Part shown: positions 1-5,398 of the stretch, piece by piece
Layout of the letters: every line of letters starts with the position of its first letter
How positions within the stretch are numbered: the stretch's first letter is position 1
Program-made: the position numbers and the translations under genes
Source: Methanosarcinaceae archaeon
GTDB taxonomy: Archaea > Halobacteriota > Methanosarcinia > Methanosarcinales > Methanosarcinaceae
Direction: 5' to 3'
DNA: 5,433 bases
Assembly: GCA_016926455.1 (NCBI GenBank)
Contig: JAFGOO010000217.1
Coordinates: 1-5,433, forward strand
Notes under the pieces: generated by a model
What the model was told of the DNA's origin: nothing
The model's input: only the letters and a program-made list of their open reading frames with translations
Databases searched by the model: none

Positions 1-371
1 ATTTGAATCAGATCTTTGTCTTCCATAGAAAATCAATTGGAAGAAAAAGATATTAACTTACCCACTCAATGTTGAGGAGATCCAAAATCTTTTATCTTGG
101 GAGTTAACTGCACTAAAAACAGTTTTAATTTGGCGAGTAGGAGTATAAAGAACAATCGTATCCCTCTCTTTACGAGGAATCCACATAGCGAATCTGGATC
201 CGTGTTGTTGAACATCCTCAAACCAAAATCATATGCAGGTTCTTGGGGCAATTCAGTTCTTTTTAAAACTCTTCTTTTTTCTCATGATCAACTAACATTA
301 TGATAATTTCGTGTTCAACACCAAATGATTTGACAGCTACAAAACAACACAAAATTATTATATTTGCTTTG
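1..371. other. Gene-poor left end, no supported gene
   Basis: I see no gene here that I can defend. Positions 76-303 on the plus strand and about 66-285 on the minus strand are both free of stops. The part around 110-250 is less AT-rich than its surroundings and reads as plausible peptide on both strands (plus strand includes NPHSESGSVLLNILKPKSYA; minus strand includes YDFGLRMFNNTDPDSLCGF). Neither frame has a Shine-Dalgarno site or a well-placed TATA box, and neither resembles a family I can name. A decayed gene or transposon fragment is possible. No tRNA, rRNA or CRISPR structure is visible. Confidence 0.5.
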
Positions 372-380
372 ATAGATGAG

Positions 381-403
381 TATATACCTTTTAGTGAAAG
401 GTA
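381..403 (+). promoter_or_regulatory. Promoter with inverted repeat upstream of the ferritin-like gene
   Basis: A TATA box (TATATA, 381-386) lies about 55-60 bases before the ATG at 441, which predicts a transcript start near 408-412 and a leader of roughly 30 bases. The box runs into an inverted repeat, TACCTTT (385-391) and AAAGGTA (397-403), with a 5-base spacer. A dyad touching the downstream edge of a TATA box is a typical position for an archaeal repressor operator. Control by iron or redox state would fit the gene product, but the repeat does not match a regulator site I can name. A second AT-rich stretch (409-420) could also serve as the TATA element. Confidence 0.45.
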
Positions 404-440
404 AACTTAATAAATATAAAATTAATTGGGGTGTGGAATA

Positions 441-728
441 ATGTTATCGAAAATACCTATAGATCTTGCAAAATCCAAGCCCGAGATTTTGGACCAAGAG
501 ATTCTCAGGGCTGGTATCATAGCTGAACTGGACGCTATAAACCTGTATTTGCAGATGGCAGACATGACCAAAAATAAGGATATAAAAACAATTCTTTTCG
601 ACATTGCAAAAGAAGAAAAAACCCACATAGGGGAGTTTCAGACACTTTTATTAAGGATCGATCCGGAACAGGTTAGTGAATTAGAGGCTGGCAGAAAAGA
701 AGTTGAAGATGAACTATCTTCAAAATAA
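441..728 (+). CDS. Encapsulin-type ferritin-like protein (half-ferritin ferroxidase)
   Basis: A 95-residue helical ferritin-like protein, expected to bind and oxidise Fe(II). Single-subunit 'half-ferritins' of this type build the four-helix di-iron site only on dimerisation. The ligand set is visible: E29, Y36, E59 and H62, in the motifs AELDAINLY and EEKTH. The spacings (7, 30 and 33 residues) match E32, Y39, E62 and H65 of the Rhodospirillum rubrum encapsulated ferritin. From memory the whole protein also aligns well with the N-terminal ferritin-like domain of the Pyrococcus furiosus encapsulin, including the shared LDAINLY and DPEQV segments. Here it ends without a shell domain and without an obvious C-terminal encapsulation peptide; the tail is charged (ELEAGRKEVEDELSSK). 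ATG 441 is preferred over TTG 426 because GGGGTG (428-433) sits 7 bases upstream and the homolog also begins MLS. It is transcribed alone. A generic rubrerythrin-like label is the main alternative. Confidence 0.9.
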   Translation: MLSKIPIDLAKSKPEILDQEILRAGIIAELDAINLYLQMADMTKNKDIKTILFDIAKEEKTHIGEFQTLLLRIDPEQVSELEAGRKEVEDELSSK

Positions 729-744
729 AGGTGTTCTTTATTTT
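722..744 (+). terminator. Hairpin overlapping the ferritin-like gene stop codon
   Basis: A perfect inverted repeat, AAAATAAAG (722-730) and CTTTATTTT (736-744), with a 5-base loop. The TAA stop (726-728) lies inside the left arm, and the right arm gives a T-rich stretch in the transcript. It probably marks the 3' end of this single-gene transcript. The stem is almost all A-T, so its stability is modest and chance is possible. Confidence 0.4.
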
Positions 745-805
745 CATAATGAAGCAGAAAAAAAAGTATAAAGATTCTATGGTGTACTCGGCGGGTCTAT
801 ACTCC

Positions 806-841
806 AAAAGTGTATAAATCTAAAACACTTTTTATATATTA
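806..841 (+). promoter_or_regulatory. Promoter of the recombinase remnant, TATA box inside an inverted repeat
   Basis: TATAAA at 813-818 is centred about 26 bases before the ATG at 842, the distance expected for a leaderless archaeal transcript. No Shine-Dalgarno site precedes the ATG. The box sits in the spacer of an inverted repeat, AAAAGTGT (806-813) and ACACTTTT (825-832), which could be an operator for self-regulation. A second TATA-like string (TTTATATATT, 831-840) is too close to the ATG to drive it. The repeat followed by T bases could instead be a terminator-like hairpin for upstream transcription. Confidence 0.4.
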
Positions 842-1160
842 ATGACTCGCACAGTTGACGATATTCGTAGCTTGGACAAGGCATTTTCTCATGCAGTAGA
901 AAGATTTAACCGGGTAAGTATTGAGCCTGAAGATAGGGAAAAACTGGAGGTTTTTTTAGATATCTCCGGAGTGAAGGCCTTGCAAAGAGTACTCTAGCCT
1001 AGTACGTAAACTACACTACAAGGATGTACCGGACCATCAAAGAACTGGGGTTTGATAAACCTCTTGAAGAGTTCAATCACGAGGACCTTGAAAGATTCCT
1101 ATTTTACCTAGAGGACGAAAAGAAACTGTCGTCTGGAAGCCTGTGGAATTATAAGAAGCT

Positions 1161-1218
1161 TGTAGAGACTGTCGGATAATACAAGATTTTAATCTTGTAT
1201 TATCCGACAGTCTCTGTA
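1161..1218. mobile_element. 50-bp perfect palindrome flanked by TGTA, MITE-like insertion
   Basis: Positions 1165-1188 and 1191-1214 are perfect 24-base reverse complements separated by TT, beginning GAGACTGTCGGATAAT. The tetranucleotide TGTA stands on both sides (1161-1164 and 1215-1218). Deleting the palindrome and one TGTA (54 bases, 18 codons) joins the recombinase frame as YKKLVKKLMRWM, which reads as continuous protein and removes a TAA stop. This is the pattern of an insertion with a 4-bp target duplication. The arms look like transposon terminal inverted repeats with the interior lost; a TA duplication at the inner edge is equally consistent. The mobilising transposase is not in the window. 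Confidence 0.7.
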
Positions 1219-1797
1219 AAGAAGCTAATGAGATGGATGCACAACGACAAGCCACCAAAATGGGTAAGGGGTCTTAAGCTTATCAAGGACGAATTCACCT
1301 TTACAGCCATCAGATCTCCTCACACAGAATGAATTTAACAGGCTCATGGATGCCTGCAGACATCTAGGTGATAAGGCTTTGATTGCAGTCCTCGCAAACT
1401 CTGGTATGAGAATAGGTGCTCTTGCATCCTGCAGGATAAAGAATATCTAATTAAACCAATATGTTGCAATAATCTACATCTTCAAAACCAGTAAATCCAA
1501 GAAGAGCACACAAGCTAAGGGAATACCAATCACATGGTTCACTGGATACTTGAATCAATGGGTATCTATACATCCTCTTAGAGATGAGCCGGAGGCTCCT
1601 CTGTGGGTCACACGTGACAAGAACATGGAACCTCTGAGTTATAAGACCATACGCAAGACAATTGCTATTATTGGAGAGAAGGCAGGAATCAAGAAACGCG
1701 TGAAGCCACATAGTTTCCGTCACCTTGCTTATTACAAACTGGATACTGGATGGTCTGAACGAACAGCAAACATAGGGCGGGATGGTCATAAGGCAGC

Positions 1798-2100
1798 ATG
1801 CAGATGTTCAAGATATATGCTAACTTCACAGATCAGGAGATCAACGATAGGATTTTTGAGAAATACGGTCTCAAGAAAGAGGATACGAGACACGTTACCC
1901 TCAAAAACTGTCCCCGCTGCAACAACGTACTTCGTGCAACGGACAAGTTCTGCAGTCAGTGTAGTCTCGTTCTTGACCGCAGAGCTCTTGACGAAATACA
2001 GGAAATTAAGAATACATTACCAGAAATCATGCAACTGGTGATGAAAAGTGAAGCGGCGCGACAAATATTAGAAAGAATTGAGGGGGTAAAACAAATATAG
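1798..2100 (+). pseudogene. C-terminal fragment of the recombinase: catalytic Tyr and zinc ribbon
   Basis: The last stretch of the disrupted recombinase is open from an internal ATG at 1798 to TAG at 2098-2100, giving a possible 100-residue peptide. It holds the nucleophilic tyrosine (residue 7), the helix TDQEINDRIFEKYGLKKED, a four-cysteine zinc ribbon (CPRC and CSQC, residues 38-55) and a helical tail. I find no Shine-Dalgarno site or TATA box for it, so independent expression is unlikely. An automatic annotation might call it a zinc-ribbon protein, but its in-frame continuity with the upstream AGWS segment shows it is the end of the same gene. Confidence 0.75.
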
Positions 2101-2337
2101 AGATCTCTGATTTACCTGCATTTTATGGATTACCTCAACATTAAGTTCAGCTACAAGATGTTAAAGAGAACCATTTTTTTTAATTTCATCCCAACTTTGA
2201 AAGTGTCCTCTGTCATCGGAGCTGAATAAATCCCCATTTTCGGCGGAGTTAAGGTTAAAAATTATAATTATGTATAAAAAGTAATAGAAATTATAACAAT
2301 AACAATATAAAAATTAGGTTAAAAATAAATTGCGTCA
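2101..2337. other. Convergent intergenic region
   Basis: A gap between the plus-strand recombinase remnant and the 3' end of the minus-strand permease pair. Positions 2255-2335 are extremely AT-rich. Positions 2161-2259 are less so and read on the minus strand as a stop-free protein-like string (NSAENGDLFSSDDRGHFQSW in part) with no start or ribosome site. I recognise no gene, RNA or attachment site here. Confidence 0.5.
2262..2330 (-). terminator. T-rich 3' region of the permease operon
   Basis: Downstream of the permease stop codon (2338-2340), the minus-strand transcript would run through several oligo-T tracts: TTTTT at 2325-2321, 2313-2309 and 2280-2276. Archaeal transcription commonly ends at such tracts without a hairpin, and no strong stem is seen. 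The placement between convergent genes supports termination here. Confidence 0.4.
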
Positions 2338-3636
2338 TTAATGGATTTTCTTTATGCATCTGCCTGTACATCTCCTATAAATTACTTTTATAGCAAATGC
2401 TGAGCAAATCATAAAGGCCAATATGAAAATATCTTTTGGAGAATTGTTCAAAGTGTACCAGATCAATGTAAACAGTGCAATAGAACAGACAATAACCCCT
2501 GCTATTGAAATCCATCTATAACTTGCTGTCTTCTGATACAAGCAAGCGTTAGAAGCGTTTACAACTCCAAAGATTAACAAAAATCCAGCGCTTCCCATTA
2601 TAGAGATACTGTTTAAATTAAATGTGTTTGCTACGATCAATGTGAGAGCTGAGGTGATCAGTAGACCTTCAATTGGCCGATTCCATATTTTTTCTTCCAA
2701 TATTTCAGGCAATTCCCCATCTTTGGCAATAATAAAGCTCACACGTGAAGCACCGTATAAAGTTGCATTAATAGCTGAAGCTGTAGACAAGAGGGCTGCA
2801 ACTGCAATGAGATTGAATCCAAAGTCTCCCAAAAATGGTTTTGCAGCTACAGCAAGAGCATAATCTTTGACCTGTATAATGTTATCAACTGATACATTTC
2901 TAACGGTAACAAAAGCAATTAATACATAAAGTAAAATAACAATGACAACAGACGAATAATAGGCACAAGGAAGTGTTTTTTCAGGATTTTTGATATCTTT
3001 TGCGGTGTTCGCGATCAGTTCAAATCCTTCATAAGCCAAAAAAATAATCATACCTCCAGCTACAAGCTGAAGTGGATTAGAACCAATTGTTGGCTGAAGC
3101 TGGTGGGATTTAGAACTCCATATACCTACACTAATAAATATCAGTAAAATAGCAACTTTAAAGCCAACAATCCACTCTTCCGATTTTCCAACTACTTTTG
3201 AACCAGCAATATTCAACACAGTTAACGATACAATAATGATACTGGTGAGTACATGTTTTAAGAACGGTTGCATCGAATCGGGAAAAAATGTGGAACCATA
3301 GCTTCCAAAAGCATAGGCATAAAGCGAGAGCATCACAACATAACTTAACCATAGAAGAATATTTAGCCCACCTGTAACCAACCCTGAACCAAATGCCTGA
3401 TTCAAAAACTCAACAGTTCCACCTTCGGAAGGATATCTAACAGATAGTTTTGCATATGAATATGATGTGATCAATGCGACTATGCCCGCAAGTCCAAATG
3501 CAATAGGTGTTTCACCCTGTCCAAGCTCAACAGCAAGGCCAAGAACCGCAAAGATACCTCCACCTACCATACCTCCAATACCTATAGAAACCGCAGACAA
3601 ATATCCTATAGATTTACTTGAAGCCACGTCGTTCAT
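2338..3636 (-). CDS. APC-superfamily amino acid permease, ApcT-like (second gene of pair)
   Basis: A 432-residue membrane transporter with the LeuT fold, predicted to carry about 12 helices and import amino acids or related amines with protons. TM1 holds the unwound glycine motif GGMVGGGIF (residues 21-29). K160 in IVGFKVAILL aligns with K158 of Methanocaldococcus ApcT, the TM5 lysine that replaces the sodium ion in the proton-coupled mechanism. TM6 reads FLAYEGFELIANTAKDIKNP (199-218), and TM8 and its loop read ASAINATLYGASRVSFIIAK (286-305). Its length is close to that of ApcT. It aligns without gaps to the upstream permease (about 43% identical by hand count) but carries two acidic residues in TM6 (E203, E206) where the partner has Q and G, so its substrate may differ. 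It starts 18 bases after the partner's stop with GAGG at 3647-3644, 7 bases before ATG, so it is probably translated from a shared mRNA. The C-terminal tail is basic with two cysteines (RRCTGRCIKKIH). Confidence 0.9.
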   Translation of the reverse strand: MNDVASSKSIGYLSAVSIGIGGMVGGGIFAVLGLAVELGQGETPIAFGLAGIVALITSYSYAKLSVRYPSEGGTVEFLNQAFGSGLVTGGLNILLWLSYVVMLSLYAYAFGSYGSTFFPDSMQPFLKHVLTSIIIVSLTVLNIAGSKVVGKSEEWIVGFKVAILLIFISVGIWSSKSHQLQPTIGSNPLQLVAGGMIIFLAYEGFELIANTAKDIKNPEKTLPCAYYSSVVIVILLYVLIAFVTVRNVSVDNIIQVKDYALAVAAKPFLGDFGFNLIAVAALLSTASAINATLYGASRVSFIIAKDGELPEILEEKIWNRPIEGLLITSALTLIVANTFNLNSISIMGSAGFLLIFGVVNASNACLYQKTASYRWISIAGVIVCSIALFTLIWYTLNNSPKDIFILAFMICSAFAIKVIYRRCTGRCIKKIH

Positions 3637-3643
3637 AAAATTG

Positions 3644-3650
3644 CCTCATC
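3644..3650 (-). promoter_or_regulatory. Ribosome binding site of the second permease
   Basis: GATGAGG on the minus strand lies 7 bases upstream of the ATG at 3636, within the 18-base gap after the first permease. It fixes the start codon and supports translation from an operon mRNA, in contrast to the first permease, which has no such site. Confidence 0.6.
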
Positions 3651-3654
3651 AGAT

Positions 3655-4953
3655 CTACTCTCTGGTCTTCATTTCTCTTTTCGAGTGTTTTCTATAAATC
3701 CACTCTACAATGAAACAGAACACGAGGACAAATGTAAATGCAATTAAGGTTTTTACTGAGTTTAGCAGTTCGTAATATACAAGGATTCCGAAGAAGACAA
3801 GGCTGCTGAAAAGGGATGACCATATCAGATATGGCTTTGCACCTGTTTCCCCAGACAAACGCAAGTGAGCCGCATTAACGGCCACATATATCACCAACAA
3901 AGAAGCACTCGCCAGCATACCAATCCCTTCCAAATTCAGCAGATTTGTACACAGAATGACCAGGCCTGATGTAATAAATAAGCCTTCAGTACTTCTTTTC
4001 CAGACTTTCCTCTCAAAAAATTCGGGCAATTCCCCCTCCTTGGCAATAAGATAACTGACATTTGCACCACCATAAAGAGATGCATTTATAGCTGAAGAAG
4101 TTGAGAAAAGAGCAGCTATTGCCATTATCTTGAATCCTACAGTGCCCAAGAATGGTTCTGACGCTGCTGCTAAAGCATAGTCCTTGGCATTTATGATTTC
4201 AGACATGGGTAGATTCCCGATTACTGCTAGACTTACGAGAACATAAATACATATGACAATTAATACGCTTAAGTATAGGGCTTTAGGAAGAGTTTTCCTA
4301 GGATCGTCCATATCTTCTGCAGCATTGGTTATCAATCCAAATCCCTGATAAGCAAGAAACACGATCCCTGCTCCAAAGAGTATATTTGGAGTGTTTGGAA
4401 AATGTGTTATTGAGATATTATCCGATCTTATGAAAAACAAGCCGGAAAAAGCAAAAAGCATCAATATACCTACTTTTATTGAAACTACAAAGATTTCCGA
4501 TCTGCCCACAGCTTTTGCACCTATAAAATTAATGGCTGTAAAGATGACAATTATTGCAGTAGCAAATACATTTGACCAAATTGCAGCCGAACCAGCAGGC
4601 ATGAAAGTCATCGCATAAAGTGAAAAACCCTTTGCATAAAGAGCAAGTCCAAATATGTATCCAGTCCAGAGAAGAATGTTCAACCCTCCACTCAATATGC
4701 CATCCCCGAAACCCCTTACAAGAAACTCGACAGGACCACCTGCAGAAGGATACCTTACACCCATTTTTGCATAGGAATATGTAGTTAATAGAGCGATCAA
4801 TCCAGCGATGATGAATGATATGTAAACTGCATTACCAGATATCTGAGTTGCAGTTTCAAATATCGAAAAGATCCCTGCACCAACCATTGCGCCAACGCCA
4901 ATAGAAGTAGCCGACCATAACCCCATTGATTTGTTAGCAACCATCAAAACCAT
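3655..4953 (-). CDS. APC-superfamily amino acid permease, ApcT-like (first gene of pair)
   Basis: A 432-residue, approximately 12-helix transporter of the amino acid-polyamine-organocation superfamily, expected in the cytoplasmic membrane as a proton-coupled amino acid importer. It is the closer of the two to Methanocaldococcus ApcT. Shared features include GAMVGAGIFS in TM1 (21-30), K160 in VSIKVGILML (the equivalent of ApcT K158), YQGFGLITNAAEDMDDPRK in TM6 and its following loop (202-220), and the stretch GANVSYLIAKEGELPEFFER (296-315), nearly identical to what I recall of ApcT. ATG 4953 is chosen because a TATA box is centred about 24-26 bases upstream and no Shine-Dalgarno site is present, which fits a leaderless message; ATG 4944 (MVANKS) is an alternative. 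It is the promoter-proximal gene of a two-gene operon. ApcT is broad in specificity, so the exact substrate cannot be read from sequence. Confidence 0.92.
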   Translation of the reverse strand: MVLMVANKSMGLWSATSIGVGAMVGAGIFSIFETATQISGNAVYISFIIAGLIALLTTYSYAKMGVRYPSAGGPVEFLVRGFGDGILSGGLNILLWTGYIFGLALYAKGFSLYAMTFMPAGSAAIWSNVFATAIIVIFTAINFIGAKAVGRSEIFVVSIKVGILMLFAFSGLFFIRSDNISITHFPNTPNILFGAGIVFLAYQGFGLITNAAEDMDDPRKTLPKALYLSVLIVICIYVLVSLAVIGNLPMSEIINAKDYALAAASEPFLGTVGFKIMAIAALFSTSSAINASLYGGANVSYLIAKEGELPEFFERKVWKRSTEGLFITSGLVILCTNLLNLEGIGMLASASLLVIYVAVNAAHLRLSGETGAKPYLIWSSLFSSLVFFGILVYYELLNSVKTLIAFTFVLVFCFIVEWIYRKHSKREMKTRE

Positions 4954-4970
4954 AAGAAATTTGTATGATT

Positions 4971-4980
4971 AGTTATAAAA
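4971..4980 (-). promoter_or_regulatory. TATA box of the permease operon
   Basis: On the minus strand TTTTATAACT runs from 4980 to 4971, about 25 bases before the ATG at 4953, which places the transcript start at or next to the start codon. It lies in the 60-base gap after the DedA-like gene, so the permease pair probably has its own promoter. Confidence 0.5.
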
Positions 4981-5013
4981 AGTAAATCCCTAAAGTCCTA
5001 CTAATAAATAATT

Positions 5014-5388
5014 TTAAAATGTATCCTTGAGATAGATGCTTGTAGCTATCCCAAATAGTCCTACTACAATAAAAAATATAATATGACTAAGGATACCAAC
5101 CTCAGATGTCAGATTTATGAGATTATTGTGGAAATGGTACCCAAGAAATATCAGAGATGGGTAATAGATCAACAAAGCCAGTAGATCATAAAACAGAAAT
5201 TTTCGCCATGCAACATTTGCAGATCCTGCAACAACAGGGCCAAAAAAACGAAGACCCACGATTAAACGTAATATAAAAACCATATTTCCACCATGGGTTT
5301 GCATTAAATTTTCATACTTGGCAATCTTTTTTTCATTAATATTACGATTATAGTTATGAACAAAACATTTATTACTAACTACTATCAA
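5014..5388 (-). CDS. DedA-family membrane protein, C-terminal half only (truncated)
   Basis: The recognisable part begins near residue 18 (NEKKIAKYENLMQTHGG) and continues through R41-L-I-V-G45-L-R47, AGSANVAWRKFLFYDLLALL (54-73) and two further hydrophobic segments. This matches the C-terminal half of DedA (SNARE-associated) proteins, which take part in membrane homeostasis and lipid or proton-linked transport. R41 and R47 have the same 6-residue spacing as the essential R130 and R136 of Escherichia coli YqjA. Family members are usually about 200 residues; here the N-terminal half, including the acidic residues corresponding to E39 and D51 of YqjA, is absent. The frame is open upstream to the window edge, but those codons are AT-rich and not DedA-like. 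The start is uncertain: TTG 5388 gives 124 residues, ATG 5304 gives 96. It is probably a decayed gene; a short functional variant is less likely. Confidence 0.65.
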   Translation of the reverse strand: MIVVSNKCFVHNYNRNINEKKIAKYENLMQTHGGNMVFILRLIVGLRFFGPVVAGSANVAWRKFLFYDLLALLIYYPSLIFLGYHFHNNLINLTSEVGILSHIIFFIVVGLFGIATSIYLKDTF

Positions 5389-5398
5389 TTTTATTTTT

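Larger units (their letters stand above)
842..2100 (+). pseudogene. Tyrosine recombinase (phage-type integrase) with C-terminal zinc ribbon, disrupted
   Basis: The remains of a site-specific recombinase of about 400 codons that would have cut and rejoined DNA through a catalytic tyrosine. Reading across frames gives an N-terminal SAM-like core-binding domain (842-1297, including LERFLFYLEDEKKLSSGSL) and then the catalytic domain (from about 1298). The active-site residues are all present: Arg in SGMRIG (1409-1411), Lys of the beta-hairpin KTSKSKK (about 1484-1504), H-S-F-R (His 1709-1711, Arg 1718-1720), Trp in AGWS (1783-1785) and Tyr in FKIYANF (1816-1818). A CPRC...CSQC zinc ribbon follows (1909-1962), then a helical tail. 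Lesions: a frameshift near 971-979, TAG at 1000-1002, the palindrome insertion with TAA at 1177-1179, a frameshift near 1291-1303, TAA at 1448-1450, a frameshift near 1772-1777, and TAA at 1789-1791. The first frame stops at 995-997. It cannot make full-length enzyme. No attachment site or tRNA is visible beside it. Confidence 0.9.

Noticed and set aside
1..26. A minus-strand ATG at 26-24 reading MEDKDLIQ off the left edge, with an AT-rich TATA-like string (57-50) upstream
   Set aside because: Only eight codons are visible and there is no Shine-Dalgarno site; the spacing is suggestive but not enough to call a gene.
3..56. Plus-strand tail reading NQIFVFHRKSIGRKRY then stop, a possible C-terminus of a gene to the left
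   Set aside because: Too short, and other frames in the same bases look equally protein-like.
65..76. Short palindrome CTCAATGTTGAG
   Set aside because: Five-base arms are common by chance, and nothing nearby gives it a role.
426..440. TTG start for the ferritin-like protein adding MGCGI
   Set aside because: These bases contain the likely Shine-Dalgarno site for ATG 441, and the homolog begins at MLS.
1073..1258. Minus-strand open frame opposite the recombinase
   Set aside because: It runs antisense through the palindrome and the recombinase core-binding domain, with no start signals or family resemblance.
1451..1789. Minus-strand open frame of 112 codons opposite the catalytic domain
   Set aside because: The plus-strand frame carries the recombinase catalytic motifs; the antisense product is cysteine- and serine-rich without recognisable features.
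1780..2041. Continuation of the plus-strand frame past GRDGHKAACRC to position 2041
   Set aside because: It is out of frame after the shift near 1772-1777; the genuine continuation with Tyr and zinc ribbon is in the other frame.
842..2100. Search for attachment sites or a tRNA beside the recombinase
   Set aside because: I found no tRNA-like sequence and no convincing direct repeats flanking it within the window.
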